Positions 24,494 through 32,849 of a stretch of 38,375 nucleotides of DNA are shown here, piece by piece; the stretch's first letter is position 1, and each line of letters begins with the position of its first letter. Origin of the DNA: Deltaproteobacteria bacterium (GTDB lineage Bacteria; Myxococcota_A; Polyangia; Polyangiales; Sandaracinaceae); NCBI GenBank assembly GCA_017303575.1, contig JAFLCL010000003.1, positions 73,093 through 111,467 on the forward strand, read 5' to 3'. The translations under genes and the position numbers were made by a program. The notes beneath the pieces were generated by a model. That model was not told where the DNA came from. It saw only the letters and a program-made list of their open reading frames with translations, and did no database searches.

Positions 24494-26245
24494 ATGATCG
24501 ACCTGTCCAGGGATCCCAAGGTGGCCGAGCGCCAGATGCAGGCGCTCATCTTCGCGATGACGACGTTCGGCCACATCGATGGCGACTTCGATGCGTCGGA
24601 GCGCGACGTGGTGAAGACCACCATCACGCGCCTCGTCGAGCAGCGCGTCGATGGCGCGATGAAGGGAGCTGATCCCGCCGCGAAGAAGGACGTCGTCGAT
24701 CGCTTCACGAGCCACTTCCACGAGGTCTTCGAGAACATCGATCGGTTCGTGTCCGACGTGATGACCGAGCCGGTCGCTGCGCACGATGATCGCGACGCCG
24801 TCGTGCACGCGAAGCTCAAGCTCCGCTGCTTCGAGCTCTTCTCGACCTTCGATCAGAAGGGGCGTGACGCCCTGCTCGATGCGATCGATCAGCTCATCGC
24901 CGCCGACGGTCAGGTGCACCCTGCCGAGGCGAAATTCCGAGCGGAGCTCGCGCAGCTGCTCAGCTCACCCGACACCGTCGACACCGACGATCTCGTCGAG
25001 GACGACGAAGACGGGGGCGGAGGCGAGCCAGGCGCCAGCCGCGTGCACGACATCGGGGCGCTGCTCGCCATGGCACCCGGCGAGGTGACGGTCAGTCCCG
25101 TGGTGGACGAGCGCGCGGTGGGCGATCACCAGTTCTTCAAGCAGCTCGAGCATCACTACTCCGCGAACCCCGAGCGCATCGCCAAGCAGGTGCAGGCCGA
25201 TCTCGCGCTCGCCGAGCGCGCCATCGCGATGCTCGACGAGCGGCGCGCGAAGGGCGCCGGCAAGCTGGGCAACGCACAGCGCGTGGACGAGCTCGAGGGC
25301 AGTCACCTCGACGGTCACCTCCAGTGGACCAAGCCCCAGCCCGGTCGTGTCTACGACGTGGTCGTGCTCGGCGACCTCCACGGCTGCTACTCGGCCCTCA
25401 AGGCCGGCGTGATGCAGACGAAGTTCCTCGAGCGCGTCGAGGCCTACCACAAGGACAATTCACAGCCGTACCCGCTGCTCGTGTTCCTCGGCGACTACAT
25501 CGACCGCGGCATCTTCAGCCTCAATGGCGTCCTGCGCAGCGTGCTCCAGCTCTACGTGTCGGCCCCCGAACACGTCGTGCCCATCCGCGGCAACCACGAG
25601 TACTACATCGAGCATCAGGGCCAGATCTACGGAGGCGTGAAGCCCGCGGAGGCGATCAACACGCTCAAGCCGTACCTGCCCGTCGACGTGTTCCGTCGCT
25701 ACATGGCGCTCTACGAGGCGCTGCCGAACATGTACTTCCTGGGCCGCACGATGTTCGTGCACGGCGGCATCCCCCGCGACCGCGCGCTCAAGCAGAAGTG
25801 GAAGGGGCTGGCGTCGCTCGAGGACGCCGACCTCCGCTTCCAGATGATGTGGAGCGACCCGAGCTCGGCCGACGTGATCCCCGCGGCGCTGCAGGACGCG
25901 AGCGCGCGCTTCCCGTTCGGTCGGCTACAGCTCCAGTCCTTCCTCCAGCGCATCGGCTGCAACGTGCTCGTGCGCGGCCACGAGAAGATCGAGGCCGGCT
26001 TCAAGTCGCACTACGAGGGGCCGTACAAGCTGCTCACGGTGTTCTCCTCGGGCGGCGCGACGAACAACGACCTCCCCGAGGGATCGAGCTACCGCAACGT
26101 GCAGCCCAAGGGTTTGCGTGTCGTCCTGCGCGCCGATGGCTCGGTGGACTTCCAGCCCTTCGCGCTCGACTGGGCGACGTACCAGGACCCGAGCACCAAC
26201 GGCTTCTTCGCGAAGCCGATGGAGATCGAGCACAAAGAAGGTTGA
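24494..26245 (+). CDS. TerB-like domain fused to PPP-family metallophosphatase
   Basis: 583 residues from ATG 24494. Residues 10-160 are helical with two acidic TerB-like motifs, GHIDGDFDASERD (26-38) and AADGQVHPAEAKF (136-148), which suggest a metal-sensing module. An acidic linker (about 165-180) and a helical region lead to the phosphatase (about 285-560). Its metal-binding motifs are GDLHG (293-297), GDYIDRG (333-339), GNHE (366-369), His423 in FVHGG and His496 in VRGHE. These are the complete PPP-family (PP1/PP2A/calcineurin-like) set, so serine/threonine protein phosphatase activity is likely. No transmembrane segment is seen. The gene diverges from a PAS kinase homologue, so both may take part in phosphorylation signalling. 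The TerB assignment is by motif only. Confidence 0.88.
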   Translation: MIDLSRDPKVAERQMQALIFAMTTFGHIDGDFDASERDVVKTTITRLVEQRVDGAMKGADPAAKKDVVDRFTSHFHEVFENIDRFVSDVMTEPVAAHDDRDAVVHAKLKLRCFELFSTFDQKGRDALLDAIDQLIAADGQVHPAEAKFRAELAQLLSSPDTVDTDDLVEDDEDGGGGEPGASRVHDIGALLAMAPGEVTVSPVVDERAVGDHQFFKQLEHHYSANPERIAKQVQADLALAERAIAMLDERRAKGAGKLGNAQRVDELEGSHLDGHLQWTKPQPGRVYDVVVLGDLHGCYSALKAGVMQTKFLERVEAYHKDNSQPYPLLVFLGDYIDRGIFSLNGVLRSVLQLYVSAPEHVVPIRGNHEYYIEHQGQIYGGVKPAEAINTLKPYLPVDVFRRYMALYEALPNMYFLGRTMFVHGGIPRDRALKQKWKGLASLEDADLRFQMMWSDPSSADVIPAALQDASARFPFGRLQLQSFLQRIGCNVLVRGHEKIEAGFKSHYEGPYKLLTVFSSGGATNNDLPEGSSYRNVQPKGLRVVLRADGSVDFQPFALDWATYQDPSTNGFFAKPMEIEHKEG

Positions 26246-26257
26246 GAGAAAGAGTGC

Positions 26258-27025
26258 TCAGGCGGGGAAAAGCGCGCCGATCGCGATCGACGGATGTCGC
26301 GCGATCCAGCGCTCGATGGACTCGTCGTCGCGCGCGAGCGCTGCGGCGATCGCGTGGTCGATCGCTGCCTCGTCCTCGGTCGTGACCTGCACGACGCACC
26401 CACGCACGTCGCGTGGATCGCGCATCGTCGCGTGCTCGAGGATCGCGTGGCCGATCACGCGCGCCCCGATCGAGCCGTCGCGCGCGAGCGACGCCAGCGC
26501 GTCGAGGTCCGCGTGCGCCAGCGCGTGCTCGACGCGAGCGTGATCGCGGCGCGCCCACACGATCACGCCGCCCTCGTCGAGCATCGAGAGCCGATCACGG
26601 AGGCGGCTCCGACGGCCGGGGAGGGCGGTCTGACCGTCCTCGACCTCGCGCGCGAGCGCGGCGTCCTGGCGCGCGTGGAGCGCTCGCTTGGTGTGCGGGT
26701 ACACGCTCCAGATCACGGCGTTCATGAGGTCGTGCATCGATCCTTCGCGCGTGGGCACGACGCCCCGACGCGTGATCGATCCGTCGTACGAGCGCGCGCG
26801 ATCGAACGGCACACCACGCCGGCGGACCTCGGTCTGCGCTTCGAAGCGCACGCCGGCGCGTGAGGCGAACAACCGATCGGTCGCGCGCACGTCGAGGTGG
26901 CTGGCCTGGGAGGACAGCTCCATCAGCGCGTGCTCGAGGCCGCAGAACCACGGCCGCTTCGTCAGGGCGGCGAGCGACGCGACGCGCTCGTCCCAGTCGC
27001 TCGGGACCGCGTGCACGCTCGCCAT
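26258..27025 (-). CDS. DUF3025 family protein
   Basis: 255 residues from ATG 27025; the ATG overlaps the stop of the YdcF-like gene (TGATG). There is no signal peptide. The diagnostic block is YDGSITRRGVVPTREGSMHD followed by LMNAVIWSVYPHTKRALHAR (about 85-125), matching the GxVPTRxxxHDLFNALVWxxFPxTKxALN pattern of DUF3025. The C-terminal half has Asp/His-containing helices (EGGVIVWARRDH, GARVIGHAILEHAT, VRGCVVQV). The biochemical role of the family is unknown. It is co-translated with the YdcF-like gene. It converges on the phosphatase gene with 12 bases between them. Confidence 0.85.
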   Translation of the reverse strand: MASVHAVPSDWDERVASLAALTKRPWFCGLEHALMELSSQASHLDVRATDRLFASRAGVRFEAQTEVRRRGVPFDRARSYDGSITRRGVVPTREGSMHDLMNAVIWSVYPHTKRALHARQDAALAREVEDGQTALPGRRSRLRDRLSMLDEGGVIVWARRDHARVEHALAHADLDALASLARDGSIGARVIGHAILEHATMRDPRDVRGCVVQVTTEDEAAIDHAIAAALARDDESIERWIARHPSIAIGALFPA

Positions 27026-27603
27026 CAGTCGAGCCGTCCTCGAGCGAGGTAGACGACGATCACGCACGCCTCGCGCAGCGCGTTCTTCACGCGCGAGACG
27101 CTCGCGTCCGGCACGCCATGCCCGGCGACCTTGGTGAAGTGCTTACGGAAGAGCCGGACGCTGCGGGGCACGTGGTAGGCGTCGGTCACGACGAGCACGG
27201 ATCGCTCGCGGTCACCCAGCATCGCGGCGACCTCGCGCGCGTTCTCCTCCGTGGTGGTCGATCGCTCCTCCCGATCGATGAGATCGGGCGACAGACCGCT
27301 GGCGACCGCATGGACAAACGCGGCCGAGGCCTCGGTCGTGGGATGCCCGACCGCGCCGCCGCTGAGCACGAGCCTCCGGGCCTTTCCTGCGAGCACGAGG
27401 CGGGCGCCTGCCTCGGCGCGTCGCGCGAGCGTCAGCGTCGCGTGACCGTCGGGCTTCACGCGACAGCCGAGCACCACGGCGACGTCGAAGCGCGCCTCGG
27501 GATCGATCTGTCGACGCCCCTTCCACTCGAGACCGATCGCGAGCGCGACGAGGTAGAGCGCGACCTGCGACGCGATCAGGAGAAGGACGTAGACGACGAT
27601 CAC
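27025..27603 (-). CDS. YdcF/SanA-like DUF218 membrane protein
   Basis: 192 residues from GTG 27603. One N-terminal membrane helix (VVYVLLLIASQVALYLVAL) precedes the DUF218 domain: FDVAVVLGCRVKPDG, LARRAEAGARLVLAGKARRLVLSGG, DREERSTTTEENAREVAAML, SVLVVTDAYHVPRSVRLFRKHF. The GC-, SGG-, E-x-x-T-x-x-E-N and TxxYHxxR motifs are those of the SanA/ElyC/YdcF family, which works at the cell envelope (vancomycin resistance and peptidoglycan or lipid-carrier processing in enteric bacteria). Substrate and activity are not settled for most members. It follows the Sel1-repeat gene by 42 bases on the same strand and overlaps the DUF3025 gene. Confidence 0.9.
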   Translation of the reverse strand: MIVVYVLLLIASQVALYLVALAIGLEWKGRRQIDPEARFDVAVVLGCRVKPDGHATLTLARRAEAGARLVLAGKARRLVLSGGAVGHPTTEASAAFVHAVASGLSPDLIDREERSTTTEENAREVAAMLGDRERSVLVVTDAYHVPRSVRLFRKHFTKVAGHGVPDASVSRVKNALREACVIVVYLARGRLD

Positions 27604-27645
27604 AGTCTGCCCGGTGACACGGCGGCCGCGTTCATGCCGCCGCGC

Positions 27646-29478
27646 TCACGGGCAGGAGCGCACATAGCCCGCCGCGCAGGCCTGCGCGCGGAGCTGCTGC
27701 GCGCGCGTCGGATCGCGCGGCACGCCCGAGCCCGAGTCGTAGAGGGCCGCGAGGTTCGCGCAGCCGACGCCAGTGCGTCCCTCGCAGGCGCGACGGAAGA
27801 GATCCGCGGCCGCCGCGGGGTTCGCGGGGTTCATCGGATCGCCGCGCAGCACCATGCCGCCGAGGTTCGAGCAACCGCGGAGCACGCCGCCTTCGCAGGC
27901 GCGGGTGTAGAAGGCGCGCGCCTGCGCCACGTCCGCGGCGGCGAGGCCGAGGCCGCGCTCGTACATGAAGCCCAGGCTGTTGCAGCCGCGGAGCTCGCCG
28001 CCGTCGCACGCCTGCGTGAACAGCGCGACGGCGCGGGCGGGATCGGCCACGACACCGGTGCCGTTCTGGAGGAGCAGGCCCAGGCGTGTGCAGCCGATCA
28101 GCTCGCCGCCGGTGCACGCGTGCTCGAAGAGGCGCGACGCTGCTGTGGGATCCGCAGCCTGTCCGCGTCCTTCTTCCTGCAGGCTGCCGAGGTTCACGCA
28201 GCCTGCGAGATCGCCGCGACGGCACGCGTCGGCATACAGGCGCCCTGCCTCCGCGAGGTCCTGTCGCACACCGCGACCCGTCTCGAGGTGACCACCGAGC
28301 GCGACGCACGAAGCCGCGACGCCGCCCGCGCAGGCCTGACGAAGCAGCTCGATCGCGCGGCGTGAGTCCCGCGCGCCGCCGATCGCTTCGTCGAGCACGA
28401 GCGCGAGCTGGTAGCAGCCGAGCTGCGATCCACCGTCACACCCACGCTGGTGCAGCACACGCGCCTCGTTGGGGTTGCGCTCGACGCCGGGCGCGCCCTC
28501 TTCGAGCATCAGCCCGAGGTTGGTGCACGCGACCGCCGCGCCCGCTTCGCACGCACGACGGTAGAGCTCGGCCGCGCCGTGCGGGTTGGGCTCGCCGACC
28601 ACGCCGGTCTCCACGAAGCGCGCGACGTTGCTGCAGCCGAGCGCGACCTGACCCGCGCACGCCTGTCGGTAGAGGGTGAAGGCGCGGTTCACGTCCTGCG
28701 TCACGCCCTCACCGTCCTCGAACATGATGCCGAGGTGGTTGCAGGCCGTGAGGTCGCCCTCGTCGCACGCGCGCGTGAGCACCTGCGCGGCGCGCGCGAC
28801 GTCACGCTCGCAGCCGCGACCATCACGCAGCGCGGCCGCGTGCTCGGTGCAGGCCTCCGCGACGCCAGCCTCGCAGGCGCGTGCGTAGAGCGAAGTGGCG
28901 CGGGCGACGTCGGTGCTCGACATCGACGCGAGCGACATGCACGCGTCGCCTGCACCCCCGTCGCATGCGTCGGACAGGAGTCGTCCCGCGCGCTCGGCGT
29001 CGGCGGGCATGCCATCACCGTCCCGCAGCCGTCGCGCGAGCTCGATGCAGGCCGAGGCCACGCCGGTGTTGCACGCGTCGCTCATGAGGCGCGCGGCGCG
29101 GGTCATGTCCTCGCGCACGCCCTGTCCCGTCGCGAGCAGCCGCGCGAGATCGAAGCACGCGCGCTGGTTGCCCTGATCGCAGGAGGTGCCCAGGAAGATC
29201 GCCGCGCGCTCGGGCTCCTGTCTCACGCCGCGGCCCACGATGAAGAGCTCGCCGAGGAGACGACACCCCTCGCCGTGGCTGCGGTTGCACGCGTGGCGCA
29301 GCATCGCGATCGCGCGCTGCAGCTGCGCGTCGTCGCCGATGAGCGTCTGCGCCTCGGTGACGCACTGATCGAGCGTCATCGTGCTGCACTCTTCACCGGG
29401 CAGCTGCGCGAAGACGCGCGTCGAGGCCCCGAGTGAGAGAACGAAGAGGAGAGAAGAGAGGAGAAGGGTGAAGCGCAT
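27646..29478 (-). CDS. Secreted Sel1-like repeat protein with paired cysteines
   Basis: 610 residues from ATG 29478. The signal peptide is MRFTLLLSSLLFVLSLGA with a likely cut near RVFA-Q. The rest is about fourteen Sel1/TPR-like units of 36-38 residues, each of the form ACxxGxxxxCxxLGxxxExGxGVxxDxxRAxxLYxxA, for example ACDGGELRGCNSLGFMYERG. Nearly every unit has two Cys ten residues apart, as in the Helicobacter Hcp proteins, where they form disulphides that stabilise the solenoid. It should therefore be an exported, disulphide-rich alpha-solenoid that binds other proteins. One unit near residues 185-200 is shortened (MSLASMSSTDVARA). It lies 158 bases after the VIT/VWA gene on the same strand. 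Confidence 0.92.
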   Translation of the reverse strand: MRFTLLLSSLLFVLSLGASTRVFAQLPGEECSTMTLDQCVTEAQTLIGDDAQLQRAIAMLRHACNRSHGEGCRLLGELFIVGRGVRQEPERAAIFLGTSCDQGNQRACFDLARLLATGQGVREDMTRAARLMSDACNTGVASACIELARRLRDGDGMPADAERAGRLLSDACDGGAGDACMSLASMSSTDVARATSLYARACEAGVAEACTEHAAALRDGRGCERDVARAAQVLTRACDEGDLTACNHLGIMFEDGEGVTQDVNRAFTLYRQACAGQVALGCSNVARFVETGVVGEPNPHGAAELYRRACEAGAAVACTNLGLMLEEGAPGVERNPNEARVLHQRGCDGGSQLGCYQLALVLDEAIGGARDSRRAIELLRQACAGGVAASCVALGGHLETGRGVRQDLAEAGRLYADACRRGDLAGCVNLGSLQEEGRGQAADPTAASRLFEHACTGGELIGCTRLGLLLQNGTGVVADPARAVALFTQACDGGELRGCNSLGFMYERGLGLAAADVAQARAFYTRACEGGVLRGCSNLGGMVLRGDPMNPANPAAAADLFRRACEGRTGVGCANLAALYDSGSGVPRDPTRAQQLRAQACAAGYVRSCP

Positions 29479-29497
29479 GGTGGGCCCGCCTGAGAGA

Positions 29498-29520
29498 CCG
29501 AGAGACCTTCTGTCTCTCGG
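29498..29520 (-). terminator. Hairpin between the VIT/VWA gene and the Sel1 gene
   Basis: The arms CCGAGAGAC and GTCTCTCGG are perfect nine-bp inverted repeats with a five-base loop. The hairpin lies 116 bases after the VIT/VWA stop and 19 bases before the Sel1 ATG on the minus strand. It may end the MerR-VIT transcript or sit in the Sel1 leader. There is no U tract. Confidence 0.45.
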
Positions 29521-29636
29521 GACCGAATCGCCGTACGGGGGTTGGGAGCAACGCCCCCATCACGCGGCGCCCGCGCCCGCGGAGGGCTGAGACGCGGAGG
29601 CGTGCCACGAACTTCACCCTCTGCAATCCAACGCGC

Positions 29637-32216
29637 TCAGGCGGTCAGGGCCACCCGCAGCTCGGCCTCGTCGGCGAGCCGCGCGATCGCAGCGGGGAAC
29701 TCGGCTTGGAGCGCGTCCGACACGGCCGCCCGGCTCTTGCGTCCGCTCGCGACGAGGTAGGCCAAGAGGAGCGCGATCTCGCGCACCTGGGCGTGGATCG
29801 TGGCCTCCGCCGCGATCTTCACGATCGCCTCGACAGCCTTCTTCGCGTTCGCGCCGTACACAGCGTGCGACGTCGTGATGCCCTCGCGCACCAGCACCCT
29901 CAGCGCCTCGATCGTCGCGTCCAGCGCTGTCGGGCTCGCATCCCAGAGCCCGCTCGCCCGCTGGGACTCGAGCACCCGCTCGAGGCGCGAGCCGCTCTCC
30001 TTCTTCTCGGCAGGCGCTGCGCCCTCCTCGGCGCGCGCACGACCGTCGACGAGAAGCGCGTCCATCGTGGTCGCTCGCATCGAGTGATCCGCCTCGAAGT
30101 CGAACGCATCGTGCTCGTCCGCGGCCTCGGCCATCTTCGGAGCCGGGGGGGCGAGGTGCGGAACCGCGGGCATGGCCCTGCGCCCCGGCGCGGGTGCAGG
30201 AGCGGGCGCGCTCGCGCCGAACGAGGGAGCGGCGGGGGGAGGCGGCGCGCCCGTCGGTGCCCCCGTCGAGTACGCACGCCCCACCGACGCGGAGGCGGCA
30301 GCCATCTTGCGCGCCATCGCGGGCAATCCCACGCGTCGACGGCTTCCGCCCCGCGCCGGGGACCGGGTGGCCTCTGCCTGGACCTCGTCGTCCGTGTCGA
30401 ACATCGCCCAACCGTGGGGCGCGTTCACGGGCACGGCCCGTGTGACGGCGGCGTCGGTCGTGCGCCGCTCGCCCGTGCGCTTCTCGACGACGACGAACGA
30501 CGTGTACTTCGAGGCGAGCCCGTGCTTCGTCGCGATTCCGAGGATGCGATCCTTCATGGCAGCCGCGCGACGGCCCGTGACCTCCTGGGCCTCGAGGTCG
30601 CGAATGCGCTCGCGCGCCCACAACGTCGGCACGAGCGGCGCGTCCGCGCGATCCGGCAGATCCGCGATCAGCACGTGCACGAACGGCCGACCACCGAGCG
30701 TCCCGCGCACGTGCACCTCCGAGCGCCCGCCCTTCGTGTAGCGCGCCATCACCGACCACGGCTCTCCGTCGACGAGATCGGGCGTGCGTGAGGGCGCGAG
30801 ATCCTCGAGCTCGACGCCGTCGACCTCGACCACCGGACGAACGACGCGCGCTGCGTGCGCCTTCGCGAACGTCGCGACGACCTTCTCGTCGATGCGCTCG
30901 CCGGGATGGATCAGCTCCATCGCGCCGCCCGTGCGCTTCGCGAGCTCGCCGAGCAAGACATCGCTGACGTTCGTGCCGATGCCGAACGTGTAGATGCGCG
31001 CGGTCTTCTTCTCGCCGGCCGCCGCGAGCACGTCGCGCAGGATCTCGTCCTCGTTGCCGACCTGACCGTCGGTCAAGAGCACCACCACGCCGCCGTGGCG
31101 GGCCGCCTGCACCATCGGCGCGAGCAGCTCGGTGCCGCCGCGCGCATCGACCGCCGCGATCCAGCGATCGGCGTCCGAGAGCGTCTTCTCCGTGTACGGA
31201 ACGGGCTGGGGCGAGAAGGACTCGATGCGATCGTCGAACGCGATCACCTCGAAACGATCGCCCTCTCGCAGCTGGCGCAGGCACAGGCGCAGCGCGCGGC
31301 GCGCCTCTTCGATCGAGAGCCCGCCCATCGAGCCCGAGCGATCGATCACGAACGAGAAGGTCTCACCCGCTCCCTCGGCGGGCACGAGGCGCGCGAGATC
31401 CGGCACCCAGCTGAGCGCGACGTAGCCCTCGCCGCTCGCAGGATCACGATGCGCCACGACGCGCTCGAGGCTCGCGCGGCCCTCGGGCTCGACGAGGATC
31501 ACGAGGTCGCGATCGAGCGGCGTCTTGCTCGCGGTGACGCGCCAGCTCGAGCCGTCGTGCACCGCGGTGAGCGCGTGGGAGGGCGAGCTGATCGTGGCCT
31601 TGGCGTCGAAGTGGAGCGCGAGATCGAGGGAGAGCGTGTAGTCGACGGGGCCGATCTTCGGGCTGATCCGATCGGCGTCGGGCACGCGCGACGTGGGGCT
31701 CTCCGCGCCGTGGCCCGTGCGATCACCCACCGCCGCGCCGGGGATGTAGCGAGGCGCGACGAGCGTGGGGATCGACAGGCGCAGCGCGCCCTCGTCGCCG
31801 GGGACCTTCATCACGAACGAGATCGCGATCGTGACCTCTTCACCCGCGAGCAAGTTGCCCACGTTCGCCGTGAACACGTTCGCGCGCTCTTGCTCCACGA
31901 ACGCCGCGCCGTGGCCGCTGGTGATCGCGTCGTCGTACACCCGGAACGCCTCCTCGCGCTCCTTCACCTCCGCCTCGAGCCGCTTGCCCGCGACCTCCAT
32001 CACGAAGCCCGTGACAGCCGCGTCGCTCGGGAGCGGGAACGTGTAGATGGCCTCGACGGGCTGCGCCTCGTCGTGTCGGTAACGCTGCGTCGACGTGATG
32101 CGCGCGTGACCACCGATCACCTCTCCCGTGAGCGCGACGCCGAGCAGCGGGATGCTGTGCCCGCTCGGCGTGCGGAGGGGGCTCGGGTGATCGAAGGGCG
32201 CGGGCAGTCGGGTCAT
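29637..32216 (-). CDS. VIT and von Willebrand A domain protein
   Basis: 859 residues from ATG 32216, preceded by GAGGAAAC. The VIT domain is at about 10-145 (EAIYTFPLPSDAAVTGFVMEV, YDDAITSGHGAAFVEQER, FTANVGNLLAGEEVTI). The VWA domain is at about 285-460 with a complete MIDAS site: DRSGS (Asp292, Ser294, Ser296), Thr362 in GGTELL and Asp383 in LLTDG. After 640 there is an Ala/Pro-rich linker (PTGAPPPPAAPSFGASAPAP), then a helical C-terminal domain (LWDASPTALDATIEALRVL, EIALLLAYLVASG) like that of other VIT-VWA proteins. There is no signal peptide, so it is probably cytoplasmic. The MIDAS site suggests metal-dependent protein binding. It is coded directly after the MerR-type gene and is probably controlled by it. 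Confidence 0.94.
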   Translation of the reverse strand: MTRLPAPFDHPSPLRTPSGHSIPLLGVALTGEVIGGHARITSTQRYRHDEAQPVEAIYTFPLPSDAAVTGFVMEVAGKRLEAEVKEREEAFRVYDDAITSGHGAAFVEQERANVFTANVGNLLAGEEVTIAISFVMKVPGDEGALRLSIPTLVAPRYIPGAAVGDRTGHGAESPTSRVPDADRISPKIGPVDYTLSLDLALHFDAKATISSPSHALTAVHDGSSWRVTASKTPLDRDLVILVEPEGRASLERVVAHRDPASGEGYVALSWVPDLARLVPAEGAGETFSFVIDRSGSMGGLSIEEARRALRLCLRQLREGDRFEVIAFDDRIESFSPQPVPYTEKTLSDADRWIAAVDARGGTELLAPMVQAARHGGVVVLLTDGQVGNEDEILRDVLAAAGEKKTARIYTFGIGTNVSDVLLGELAKRTGGAMELIHPGERIDEKVVATFAKAHAARVVRPVVEVDGVELEDLAPSRTPDLVDGEPWSVMARYTKGGRSEVHVRGTLGGRPFVHVLIADLPDRADAPLVPTLWARERIRDLEAQEVTGRRAAAMKDRILGIATKHGLASKYTSFVVVEKRTGERRTTDAAVTRAVPVNAPHGWAMFDTDDEVQAEATRSPARGGSRRRVGLPAMARKMAAASASVGRAYSTGAPTGAPPPPAAPSFGASAPAPAPAPGRRAMPAVPHLAPPAPKMAEAADEHDAFDFEADHSMRATTMDALLVDGRARAEEGAAPAEKKESGSRLERVLESQRASGLWDASPTALDATIEALRVLVREGITTSHAVYGANAKKAVEAIVKIAAEATIHAQVREIALLLAYLVASGRKSRAAVSDALQAEFPAAIARLADEAELRVALTA

Positions 32217-32265
32217 GGTGTTTCCTCGGTGGCGTGGGGTGAGAGCGCGGTGGGTGAATCGGTGG

Positions 32266-32733
32266 TCAGTGACGCTTGGTGACGAGCGTTCGGATGGCCT
32301 CGACGAGCGCGTCGGTCTCGTCGCTCGCGCGCGCGGGGACCTCGAGCACGAGCTCGTCGGTGAGCTGGATGCGGCGCACGAGCGTCGTGCGCTCCGAGAC
32401 CGCAGGAGCTCGCCCGCGCTTGGCCGGCGTGGGCGCGATCAGCGCGGGCGCCGAGCCTGCGGGCGCCGGGACGTTCGTGCCGTCGGCGATCGACTCGATC
32501 TCGCGCTCGCTCTTGCTCGCGAAGAGACCGACGATGGCGTCGAGCGGCCAATACGCGTCTTGGAGGCGCCGGATCGCGCGCAGCCGCACCACGTGCTCGT
32601 GGCCGTACGCGGTGTCCGGACCACGAAAGCTCGGCTGCGGGAGGAGGCCGCGCTGGATGTAGTAGCGGACGGTGCGAGGCGAGACGCCTGCCGCCTTCGC
32701 CACCTCCTCGAGCTTGCGTCCACCGTCGTCCAT
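32266..32733 (-). CDS. MerR-family transcriptional regulator
   Basis: 155 residues from ATG 32733. A TTG at 32760 is in frame but lies inside the presumed operator, so the ATG is preferred. The winged helix-turn-helix is at the N-terminus: LEEVAKAAGVSPRTVRYYIQRGLLPQP, then YGHEHVVRLRAIRRLQDAYWPLDAIVGL. These are characteristic of MerR. A Pro/Ala-rich linker leads to a short C-terminal domain (VRRIQLTDELVLEVPA, TDALVEAIRTLVT) without Cys or an evident ligand pocket. Its effector is unknown. The VIT/VWA gene follows after 49 bases on the same strand and the PhoX-type gene diverges, so both are candidate targets. Confidence 0.93.
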   Translation of the reverse strand: MDDGGRKLEEVAKAAGVSPRTVRYYIQRGLLPQPSFRGPDTAYGHEHVVRLRAIRRLQDAYWPLDAIVGLFASKSEREIESIADGTNVPAPAGSAPALIAPTPAKRGRAPAVSERTTLVRRIQLTDELVLEVPARASDETDALVEAIRTLVTKRH

Positions 32734-32759
32734 GGGCTGAAGCTGGATCGCGACACTCA

Positions 32760-32778
32760 AACTGTCAAGTAGACAGTT
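32760..32778. promoter_or_regulatory. MerR-type operator dyad
   Basis: AACTGTC and GACAGTT flank an AAGTA centre, a perfect 7-5-7 inverted repeat of 19 bases. Length and symmetry match operators that MerR regulators bind between widely spaced -35 and -10 boxes; TTGACA lies within it on the minus strand. It is 27 bases upstream of the MerR ATG and 72 bases upstream of the PhoX-type start. Confidence 0.68.
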
Positions 32779-32849
32779 GTCGCTGTCGTGATCGTCGGAA
32801 GACGCGAGGCCTCGACGGCCGTCGAGCGTGCGTGCACGGTTCGTCTCGC

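Noticed and set aside
29479..29636. Possible small RNA between the VIT/VWA and Sel1 genes
   Set aside because: One hairpin is present but no promoter or terminator pair defines a separate transcript.
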